64,000 bases of DNA, taken from the NCBI GenBank assembly GCA_902810745.1, contig CADDYW010000002.1:62001-126000 (forward strand), given 5' to 3'. Under the pieces are notes generated by a model that saw nothing but the letters and a program-made list of their open reading frames with translations, had not been told where the DNA came from and did no database searches. The position numbers and the translations under genes were made by a program. Numbering within the stretch: position 1 is the first letter of the stretch; each line of letters opens with the position of its first letter. This stretch comes from Chloroflexota bacterium (GTDB lineage Bacteria > Chloroflexota > UBA6077 > FW602-bin22 > CADDYW01). Below are positions 43,994-52,081 of this stretch, one piece after another.

Positions 43994-46456
43994 ATGATGA
44001 AGGCGATGACGTTGCCCGTAGAAGCTGCGCCCCGCCCTGCAGGAATCTCCCCACGCTGGCTGACCTGGGCGCGCCCGGGTCTGACGCGTGGCGACTTCGC
44101 AGCACACATTGCCCTGCTCGTGGCCACGCTGACGTTCTTCTGGAAGATGATTCGACCGTTCGGCGGGCGCTGGTACATGGCAGAGGGCGATTTCAGTCGG
44201 CAGTTCTATCCCTTCCGGGTCTTCGAGGCGCGTGAGTGGTGGCATCTCCGAATCCCGCTGTGGAATCCGGATATGTTTGCCGGCCATCCCTTCCAGGCCG
44301 ACGTTCAGACCGCGGTGTTCTATCCACCGGCACTGGTCAACGCGATCCTCTTCGGGAGACGAGGATTCCCCTTCGTCGCGCTCGAGGCCGAGGTCATCGT
44401 CCACACCTTCCTGGCAGGTGTTTTCACCTACTGGCTCGCGCGGTATCTCACGGGTTCACGGCTCGGTGCGCTCGTCGCGGGCATCGCGTTCGCGTTCGGC
44501 GGATTTATCACAACCTACCCGGCGGAGCAGCTGCCGCTCCTGGAGACGGCTATCTGGCTTCCGCTGATCGTGCTCTTCCTCGAGATGGCTGCTCCGCGGT
44601 CGCGGTCAGACGATTTCCCCCCGTGGAGATCCGAGAGTGCCGCGCCGATCTCGGAGTCGCTCGATGCTCCGGCCGCCGCGGGCGCGAACGTATCCGCTGG
44701 CGAGACCAGGTCAGCGGTGCGCTGGCCCTGGATCATGGCCGCGGGTCTGACTTTCGGCGTCGCGATCCTTGCTGGACACCCACAGACGGATCTCTTTATC
44801 GCCTACGCAACCGGTGGCTTTATCGTGTGGCGGCTCTGGCGCGCCGCGCTGCGCTGGTGGTGGACGATCGCCGCGGCGGCGCTCTATTTCTTCGTCGCCG
44901 TCGGCGTAGCAGCGGTGCAGATTCTGCCGACACTCGAGTTTCTTCCGTACAGCACGCGGGATCAGATGCGCTACGCCGAGGCAGCCTGGGGCTATCTACC
45001 GTCAGCACTGTGGGAGATACTGGTCCCTCTCGCGCACGGCGAGAAGGCGCTCTCGATCGGCGTCGTGGCGCTCGCGCTGGCCGTGCTCGGCGCCTGGGCC
45101 AGCCGTCGCGAGGCATTGGGCTACTGGACGGTAGCGGGACTGGTCGCGATTCCGCTCTCTGTCGGCGGTGCAACTCCGCTGTTCTGGGTGCTGTATCACG
45201 TTGCTCCGGGCTGGAATCTGTTTCGCGATCAGGAGCGGGTGATCTACATCTTCTCGTTCGCCGCGTCGTTACTCGCGGGCAGGGGAGCTGCCGAGCTTCA
45301 GCGCCGGGATGGCCGTGTCGAGCGCTTTGCGCTCCTGCCGTCCGGGGCGGCGATCATCTTCGCCGTTCTTTATGCGACGGGACCCGCCCTCGGGTTCACC
45401 GACGCGCTGCGTGGCAACGTCGCGCTGAATGCGACGGTACTGGCCCTGATGGCACTCCTTCTCTTCGCCCGAGCGCGATGGGCAGGACTGGCACGCTGGA
45501 TCTGGTCAGGCCCACTTTCGTTGGTCCGATCGCGTCCTGGCCGCTCGGCTGCGTCGCGCCACCGTGCTGGAGGTCATCCTGAACCGGTCATGGTGCCTGT
45601 CATCGTCGGCGTTGGCCTGGTGGGGCTGGTTGCCGCGGAGCTGCTCTCGATCAACCTGGGGAACAACCTGTCTCCGGTCTCTCCCAATCCCGTGCCCCGC
45701 CTTCAGAAGACGGCGGATTTCATCCGGAAGTTCCCGGAGCCATTCCGCGTGAGAGGGATCAGCGAGAAGGTTTTTCCATCGGATTACGGAACGGTACTTG
45801 GGCTCCCCACCATCGGTGGCGATACCCCGTTCCAGATTCGGCGCATGCGCGACATGCTGGCCGCCGATGCTGACTGGCGGGTCTGGCAGATTTTGAATGT
45901 GAAGTTCTTCATCAGCGACGGTGGACCGCTCGCCGGCCTGAATCTCGTCTTCCAGGATGGTGGGCTGAAGACGTACTTCATGACGGACTCGCTGCCACGT
46001 GCCTGGGCCGTGCGCGCGGTCGAGGTCGCGCAAAATCCCGATCAGGCAAGGCAGCTTATCCTCGCGCCCGGCTACCATCCGGGCAACGTCGTCGTGCTGG
46101 AGCGCCCGCCGTCCATCGGGCCGTTCGTGCCCGGACCCCGACCTGACGTCCGCATCACTCACCTCGATCCACAGCGCATTGCCATCGATGCCGATGCCAG
46201 CGGCGCTGCGATGCTTGTGCTTGCGCAGCAGTATTATCCTGACTGGCGAGCCTATCGCGACGGCCAGCCGATCCCTACGTTTCAGGCTAACTACCTCGCG
46301 ATGGCCTTTGAGCTGCCGCCCGGGAAGCACCACTTCGAGATCGTGTACCAACCGTGGTCGTTCTACCTTGGAGCATTGATTTCGCTCATCACGGTCGGCG
46401 GCGTGCTCGCTGTCCTCGGCTGGTCCTGGCGGCACCGTCTGGAGAGTGCTCGTTGA
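43994..46456 (+). CDS. YfhO-family membrane protein (GT-C fold)
   Basis: An 820-residue polytopic protein. The start of the extracytoplasmic loop GDFSRQFYPFRVFEAREWW and the LWNPDMFAGHPFQADVQTAVFYP block are the YfhO hallmark. About 12 helices follow, then a C-terminal soluble region (from about residue 590) and one last helix. YfhO proteins glycosylate teichoic acids or other envelope polymers from undecaprenyl-linked sugars. Two close ATGs lie at the start. It overlaps the next gene by TTGA. First of four coupled genes. Confidence 0.85.
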   Translation: MMKAMTLPVEAAPRPAGISPRWLTWARPGLTRGDFAAHIALLVATLTFFWKMIRPFGGRWYMAEGDFSRQFYPFRVFEAREWWHLRIPLWNPDMFAGHPFQADVQTAVFYPPALVNAILFGRRGFPFVALEAEVIVHTFLAGVFTYWLARYLTGSRLGALVAGIAFAFGGFITTYPAEQLPLLETAIWLPLIVLFLEMAAPRSRSDDFPPWRSESAAPISESLDAPAAAGANVSAGETRSAVRWPWIMAAGLTFGVAILAGHPQTDLFIAYATGGFIVWRLWRAALRWWWTIAAAALYFFVAVGVAAVQILPTLEFLPYSTRDQMRYAEAAWGYLPSALWEILVPLAHGEKALSIGVVALALAVLGAWASRREALGYWTVAGLVAIPLSVGGATPLFWVLYHVAPGWNLFRDQERVIYIFSFAASLLAGRGAAELQRRDGRVERFALLPSGAAIIFAVLYATGPALGFTDALRGNVALNATVLALMALLLFARARWAGLARWIWSGPLSLVRSRPGRSAASRHRAGGHPEPVMVPVIVGVGLVGLVAAELLSINLGNNLSPVSPNPVPRLQKTADFIRKFPEPFRVRGISEKVFPSDYGTVLGLPTIGGDTPFQIRRMRDMLAADADWRVWQILNVKFFISDGGPLAGLNLVFQDGGLKTYFMTDSLPRAWAVRAVEVAQNPDQARQLILAPGYHPGNVVVLERPPSIGPFVPGPRPDVRITHLDPQRIAIDADASGAAMLVLAQQYYPDWRAYRDGQPIPTFQANYLAMAFELPPGKHHFEIVYQPWSFYLGALISLITVGGVLAVLGWSWRHRLESAR

Positions 46457-49248
46457 CCGCGCATCGTTTCCAGACCGTGGCGTGGTGGGTTCTCGGCGTG
46501 ACGCTCGCCGCCTTCGCGTTCGGTCTTCGGGTCTATCACCTTGGCGTGCCGAACCTGACGAACGACGAATGGTTCATGCTCCGCAATCACGACCAGGGCC
46601 CGCTCTGGATCATCCACCAGGCACATACCTTCGAGCCGCATCCGCTGCTCTACTATCTGGGTCTGGCCGGCTGGATCGAGGTCGCGGGACGGTCCGAGGT
46701 TGCGATGCGCTTTCCGTCAGTGGTTTTTGGCGTTCTGCTGGTGACCGTGGTCATCGGGCTGGGGCGAGCCCTGGTCGATCGATGGGCCGGGCTGATCGCG
46801 GGAGCGTTGGTGGCGCTGAACCCCTATCAGATCGTCGAGTCACAGAATGCCCGCAACTACGCGATGGTCGTGTCCCTCAGCGCACTTGCCTCGCTACTCT
46901 TTGTCCGAGCCTTGAAGCGCTCGCACCCGCGTGATTGGATTGCTTATGGCCTGGCGATGGTCCTCGCGCTGAACACGCACCTGGAAGCTGCCCTCGTGCT
47001 GCTCGTGCACGTCGTCTACGCGGTGGTCGTCTGGCGCACACGGCTGGGGCCTGGCTCATCACCAGCGGTCACGTCGTCCCCGGTACCGGCTGGTGCCGCT
47101 GGCGAATCCGTTATTTCGCCTCGACGGCTGCGGCTGGGCTGGCTGATCGGGCGTGACCGCGTGCAGGCGAGCGGGCTGATCTGCCCGCGCGGCTGGCTGC
47201 TCACGACCGGCACCGTCGTCGTTTTGCTCGTCGCGTGGCTGCTGTACGCGCTTCCGGCACTGCGCGCCTACCACGGGTACTTTCCGGAGCGGGTCGGCGT
47301 CGAGCGTGTGCTGGCTCGGTCCTTGGCAACCTTCACCCTCGGCGACGCGGCGTCGATCCGACAGGCACTGCCCGCGTTCGCGCTGGCGGTGATCGGTGGA
47401 TGCTGGCTGGTTGCCCGGAAGACGCGAACGGCTCTCTTTCTTGGCCTATACTCGCTCCTCCCGATCGCGACGGTCAGCCTGCTCTTCATCGTTCGCCCCA
47501 TGTTCGACGAGCGCTACCTGATCGTCCTGGCGCCGGGCTATCTTCTGGTTCTTGCAGCCGGGCTCGACGGTCTGCTCCGGATGGCCTGGCCGATCGGAGT
47601 ACTGGGGCTCGTCGGCGCGCTGATTCTTTTCGCCCCTGCTCTACCTCGAACGTACCAGGAAATGCTGACCGACCGAGCCGACTATCGGGCCATGGCAGCC
47701 TGGATCGCAACGGACGGCGAGCCAGACGATCCGATTGTCGCCACCGGCTTTGGCCAGGCCGAGCTGTTTGGCTACTATGCTGGCGGTTCCCGTCAGGCGC
47801 GGGTGATCGATCAGCCAGCAGATCTCGCGTCGACGTTGCCGTCGCTCCTGCGAGACCACGATGGGCTCTGGCTTCTTCCGTACTGGCATAACGCGGCCGA
47901 CGAAACCGCGCTGCGCGTTCTGTCCCAGGTGGCTGCACCCGCGGCGGAGCGTTGGTTCGTCAACACCCGCGCCCTGTACTACGCGTCGCCCCGGCGGCTG
48001 ACCACCGCGTCGCCGGTCCGGGCAACCTGGGATGATCGCATCCAGCTGGAGTCCGCGTCTGTGACCGGAGGGGTCGTCGAGCCAGGCGCAGCCGCGGCGG
48101 CCGAGCTTCGCTGGCGGGTCACGGCGGCGGTGGCGACTCCGAAGTTGTCACTCCGCCTGCTTGACGCGTCCGGCACGCCGATTGTCCAGTCAGATGTCCC
48201 ACTCGTCTCCGACGACGGTGTCGAGCCGGGCGAGATTCTCACGCGTGCTGGACTTCTCGTCCCACCGGTGACGCCACCGGGCAGGTACGCGCTGGCGATT
48301 GTGCTGTATCGGCCCGATTCGGGCGCTCCTCTTGCCCTATCGACCGCTAGCCTGGTCCAGGATGGGGCCCTCGTGCTCGGCTGGGTGGAGGTGGGCGCAC
48401 GCGAGCGTCCCGTTCCGCCGTCCGAGGCGGACGTGAAACTGTCGACGCCCGTCACCTTCCAGGCTGGTATCTCGCTCCTCGGACACGACCCTCTCGGGGG
48501 GCCTCGTCCGGCCGGTGGCTGGCTCTCCTTTCGACTGCTTTGGCGCTCAGATCGGCCTGGCCTTCCAGCGCTCGAGCGTACGCTGACGCTGCGCGATCGA
48601 CAGGGACACGACACCGTTGTGCTGAGGGGCCCAATCCTGCCGGCCTACCCGACCTCGCGCTGGTCACGCGGCCAGATGCTCGCCGATCGGATCCAGCTTC
48701 AAGTTCCCCCCACCACGCTGAGCGGAACCTATCACCTGGTGCTGTCCGTCGGGGCAGGCGGGACGACGGCTGACCTCGGCGACGTCGTCATCTCGGGCCC
48801 AAACCGAAGCTTCACCCGTCCACCGTTTTCGCATCCGATCGCGGCTCGATTCGGTTCGTTTGCAACCCTCCTGGGTGACGGCGTGGTGCCGACTCGAGCC
48901 CGTCCTGGCGATTCGATCCAGGTGACGTTAGTTTGGGAGGCACGCGGGACTGCCGACCGGAGCTACAGCGCGTTTGTTCACCTCCTCGACCCGAACGGGA
49001 AGATTCGCGGCCAGGTCGATCAGGTGCCGATGGATGGGTCTCGTCCAACGGATGGCTGGGTGGCGGGAGAGTATCTCACCGACGATTATCGACCACGGCT
49101 CGACGCCGACGCACCGGCGGGGGAGTATCAGATCGAAGTCGGCCTCTACGATGCCAGGACGGGCGCGCGGGTGCCGGTTGCGCTCGCCGACGGTGGCCGA
49201 TCGGATCACGTGACGATCGGGACGTTCTGGGTAGGGGGTCCGACGTGA
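46453..49248 (+). CDS. GT39-type glycosyltransferase with large C-terminal beta-domain region
   Basis: A 931-residue GT-C enzyme. The acidic first loop is NLTNDEWFML, then HPLLYYLG, both typical of PMT/ArnT-like glycosyltransferases using polyprenyl-phosphate sugars. About 11 helices end near residue 400. The rest is extracytoplasmic and contains several beta-rich units; the last (around 790-920) has VTLVWEARG, SAFVHLLDPNGK, WVAGEYLTDDY and PAGEYQIEVGLYD. TTG at 46453 overlaps the YfhO stop and has GGAGAG upstream. It overlaps the next gene by GTGA. Confidence 0.85.
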   Translation: MTAHRFQTVAWWVLGVTLAAFAFGLRVYHLGVPNLTNDEWFMLRNHDQGPLWIIHQAHTFEPHPLLYYLGLAGWIEVAGRSEVAMRFPSVVFGVLLVTVVIGLGRALVDRWAGLIAGALVALNPYQIVESQNARNYAMVVSLSALASLLFVRALKRSHPRDWIAYGLAMVLALNTHLEAALVLLVHVVYAVVVWRTRLGPGSSPAVTSSPVPAGAAGESVISPRRLRLGWLIGRDRVQASGLICPRGWLLTTGTVVVLLVAWLLYALPALRAYHGYFPERVGVERVLARSLATFTLGDAASIRQALPAFALAVIGGCWLVARKTRTALFLGLYSLLPIATVSLLFIVRPMFDERYLIVLAPGYLLVLAAGLDGLLRMAWPIGVLGLVGALILFAPALPRTYQEMLTDRADYRAMAAWIATDGEPDDPIVATGFGQAELFGYYAGGSRQARVIDQPADLASTLPSLLRDHDGLWLLPYWHNAADETALRVLSQVAAPAAERWFVNTRALYYASPRRLTTASPVRATWDDRIQLESASVTGGVVEPGAAAAAELRWRVTAAVATPKLSLRLLDASGTPIVQSDVPLVSDDGVEPGEILTRAGLLVPPVTPPGRYALAIVLYRPDSGAPLALSTASLVQDGALVLGWVEVGARERPVPPSEADVKLSTPVTFQAGISLLGHDPLGGPRPAGGWLSFRLLWRSDRPGLPALERTLTLRDRQGHDTVVLRGPILPAYPTSRWSRGQMLADRIQLQVPPTTLSGTYHLVLSVGAGGTTADLGDVVISGPNRSFTRPPFSHPIAARFGSFATLLGDGVVPTRARPGDSIQVTLVWEARGTADRSYSAFVHLLDPNGKIRGQVDQVPMDGSRPTDGWVAGEYLTDDYRPRLDADAPAGEYQIEVGLYDARTGARVPVALADGGRSDHVTIGTFWVGGPT

Positions 49249-50498
49249 GCGACTGCCGCGCACGAGCCACGTCGACGCTGCTACTGGCGCCAATCATACT
49301 CCTGGCAGCGGGCGTTCGGCTGCTCGGCCTCGGCAATACCGATCTCTGGGGTGATGAGGCGTTCAGCGTCATGGCCTCACTCGGACCCGTAAGCCACCTC
49401 TGGAGTATGCTCTCGACGGGTGAGCCGCACCCGCCACTCTACCCGTTCCTTCTGGTCGCCTGGCTCCGTGCCTTCGGGCACAGCGAGTTCGTTGCACGAC
49501 TGCCATCGGCCTTCGTCGGCATCGCCAGCGTTCCGGTCGTCGCAGCAATCGCGCGTCGCTTCGCCACGGATACTGATGGCCGAGGAGCGACGCTCGCGTC
49601 AGTCGTGGCTGGTCTTCTGGTCGCACTGAGCCCGATTCAGGTCTGGTACTCCCAGGAAGCTCGCATGTACGCGCAGGTCAGCTTCTTCGCCGGCCTCGCT
49701 ACGCTGGCGCTGCTCCGCTTGTGGAGCAATCAGCGCCGGAGCGGAACGTTGTACACGCTCGCCATCCTTGGGTCCGCCGGGAGCCATTACTACGGCCTCT
49801 TCGTGCCGCTCGCCCACGGGCTCGCGATTGCGCCGTTTGCCCGTCGCCGGCGGGATCTGGTCGCGCGCTGGTTCCGGGCCGTCGGAATCGCCGTGCTCCT
49901 CTACGTGCCGTGGGTGGTAGTCGCGTTGCACGTCTTCACAAGCTACTATGGCGCTCGCCCCGGTACAGTCGATCTCCCGAGCGTTGCGCTCAACGGCTGG
50001 GTGCGGCTGGCGGCAGGCTGGTCGCTAAGCTGGACGCACGCGATGGAGATCGCGGCGCTGGTGACCGCATTCGTCGTCACCGGCCTGGCCGTCTGGTCGG
50101 CGTCCGAGACGGATCGATTTGTACGTGTCGTGCTAGCCTGCTGGCTGTTCACACCCTTTGTCGCGGGATATCTGTTCTCGCTGGTACGCCCGGTCTATGC
50201 CGAGCGCTACTTCGTCGTCAGCTCGCTCGCCGTATCGCTCCTGATGGCCCGCGCAGTCGTGAGCCTTGCGGTCAAGATGGTGCCGCGTCTGAGTGTCGCG
50301 GGCGACCGGGCATCTCGTGGGGCACTCGAGCTGGGGACGATCGTGAAGACGCGATTCGCCGCGGCGGCCTACCCGCGCGGGGTACTCGCGGTGGTCGTGG
50401 CCGTGCTTGCGCTCGGGCTGAGCCTTCCGGCCCTCGTCAACGTCTGGCAGGGCCGTTACCTCAAAAGCGCTTACAACACGCACATGAGAGAATGGTGA
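49245..50498 (+). CDS. GT39-type glycosyltransferase, membrane part (split gene, 5' half)
   Basis: A 417-residue membrane part of a GT-C enzyme: LWGDEAFSVMA (acidic loop), HPPLYPFLLVAWLRAF, WYSQEARMYA and about ten helices. It ends at TGA 50498 after a MREW peptide. The paralogue at 46453 continues past the same point (helix, then a DYRAMAAWI-like segment) into a soluble domain. The equivalent continuation lies in the -1 frame directly after this stop, so one nucleotide seems missing or the gene is genuinely split. GTG overlaps the previous stop. Confidence 0.8.
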   Translation: MSDCRARATSTLLLAPIILLAAGVRLLGLGNTDLWGDEAFSVMASLGPVSHLWSMLSTGEPHPPLYPFLLVAWLRAFGHSEFVARLPSAFVGIASVPVVAAIARRFATDTDGRGATLASVVAGLLVALSPIQVWYSQEARMYAQVSFFAGLATLALLRLWSNQRRSGTLYTLAILGSAGSHYYGLFVPLAHGLAIAPFARRRRDLVARWFRAVGIAVLLYVPWVVVALHVFTSYYGARPGTVDLPSVALNGWVRLAAGWSLSWTHAMEIAALVTAFVVTGLAVWSASETDRFVRVVLACWLFTPFVAGYLFSLVRPVYAERYFVVSSLAVSLLMARAVVSLAVKMVPRLSVAGDRASRGALELGTIVKTRFAAAAYPRGVLAVVVAVLALGLSLPALVNVWQGRYLKSAYNTHMREW

Positions 50499-52081
50499 AC
50501 GCGCTTGCGCGAGCCGGCGACGCGGTGATCCTCGATGGTACGTCACAGCTGCCACTCTACGAATACTATCTCACCAAACCGTATCCCACGTACCCGCTAC
50601 CAGATCACGTGCCACTCGACGAAGCGGCGACCGCCGTGTCTCTCGCTCGCATCAGCCAGGAACACGAGGGAGCGTGGGTCTTTCTGTACGCGACGCCGGA
50701 CTACGACCCGGGCTACTTCATCCCGCGCTGGCTCACGGTGAACGCGTTCCGCGCCTTTGATGTCTGGGAGGTCAACGGCAGACTGCAGTATTACCGATTC
50801 GCACGACCTGACTCGATGACCGTTCGTCAAGGAGGAGTTGCCTTTGGAAACTCTCTGCTGTTGCAGCGGTATGCCTGGCGTGATACGGCGTATGCCGCGG
50901 GCGATACTATTCCCGTCGACCTGACCTGGCGCTGGCTCGGGGCGAAGCTTTCTCAGCCTCGCGTGGCCCTCCGTCTCGTCGACGCTGCCGGACTCACCTG
51001 GGTCCAGAACGACCAGAGCGTCGGCGGAGGCTACCTCCCGGCTGGCTATTGGCCGGAGGGCCAGACCCTGGACGATCACCACGGTCTGATGATTCTGCCC
51101 GGCACGCCGCCCGGCACCTATCGCCTCCTTCGCAACGTGTACAGCTCCGACCATCCCGATCCTCTCCCACCCTCGGGCAACGGGCTCGAGGTCGCGCCCG
51201 CGGGTGTCGTGCTCGCAACCATTCGCGTCGACGCGGCGTCGCAGAGCGCCTGGCTGGACGGTATCGCCGGCTTTCACCCCACGTCGACGACGTTTGGCGG
51301 AGCACTGGCGTTGCTCGGTTACGCGGGCAGCGAGGAGGTGACAGCCGGTGAGTCCGGCTACCTGACGCTGGTCTGGAGAGCACTGATCCCACGCCCTCCC
51401 GTTTCTCAGGTGCGGATCCAGCTGATCGCGGCCGATGGATCCGTGGCCGAGCGCCGCGAGCTGCCACTCGCCACGGCCGATTACCCGCCCGCGCGCTGGA
51501 ACGCGGGAGACATCCTTCGCGAGCAGTATCGGCTTCCGATTGCCGCGCACCTTCGGCCTGGCAGCTATCGGCTGACGATCGAGCCGCTTATGGGGACGGG
51601 TCAGACCTCCACGATCGGTTCGCTGGTGGTGAAACCTGGCCACGAGCCAGCTGTCGTCGCGACGCCGCAGCATCCCCTGGCGTTCACCCTGGGTGACGCG
51701 ATTGCGCTGGACGGGTTCGATCTCGATTCGACGCAGGTGCGTCCTGGATCGGCAATCAACCTTGCGCTGCACTGGGGAGATCTTCGGAACGTCGACGTCG
51801 ACTATACCGTTTTCGTTCACGTCCTCGATGCCTCCGAGAAGGTTGTCGCGCAGCGCGACCAGCAGCCAGCTGACGGTAGACGACCAACCTCCTCGTGGTT
51901 CCCTGGCGATGAGATTCTCGACCGCTATACCCTTACGTTGCCAGCCAACCTCGCTCCGGGTGAGTATCCAGTCGAGGTCGGCATGTACAACGCTGGAGAT
52001 GGGAAGCGCTTACCGGTCTTCTCGGGCCAGACGCCGTTGGGGGACCGCATCATCGTGGCGCGCCTGCACGTCGATGGATAA
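50492..52081 (+). CDS. Extracytoplasmic domain of the split GT39 protein (3' half)
   Basis: A 529-residue continuation of the previous gene in the -1 frame. It opens VNALARAGDAVILDG, the region that follows the last helix in GT39 relatives. It then has at least three beta-rich units, ending with VDYTVFVHVLDASEKV, WFPGDEILDRYTL and PGEYPVEVGMYN. There is no signal peptide or membrane helix, so made alone it would stay in the cytoplasm. ATG 50492 overlaps the upstream stop as ATGGTGA, compatible with coupling, but a frameshift in one gene is the simpler reading. Confidence 0.75.
   Translation: MVNALARAGDAVILDGTSQLPLYEYYLTKPYPTYPLPDHVPLDEAATAVSLARISQEHEGAWVFLYATPDYDPGYFIPRWLTVNAFRAFDVWEVNGRLQYYRFARPDSMTVRQGGVAFGNSLLLQRYAWRDTAYAAGDTIPVDLTWRWLGAKLSQPRVALRLVDAAGLTWVQNDQSVGGGYLPAGYWPEGQTLDDHHGLMILPGTPPGTYRLLRNVYSSDHPDPLPPSGNGLEVAPAGVVLATIRVDAASQSAWLDGIAGFHPTSTTFGGALALLGYAGSEEVTAGESGYLTLVWRALIPRPPVSQVRIQLIAADGSVAERRELPLATADYPPARWNAGDILREQYRLPIAAHLRPGSYRLTIEPLMGTGQTSTIGSLVVKPGHEPAVVATPQHPLAFTLGDAIALDGFDLDSTQVRPGSAINLALHWGDLRNVDVDYTVFVHVLDASEKVVAQRDQQPADGRRPTSSWFPGDEILDRYTLTLPANLAPGEYPVEVGMYNAGDGKRLPVFSGQTPLGDRIIVARLHVDG

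Noticed and set aside
50496-50498. UGA at the end of the split GT39 gene as a selenocysteine codon
   Set aside because: SelB and tRNA-Sec are present, but the homologous continuation is in the -1 frame, not in the frame following the UGA.
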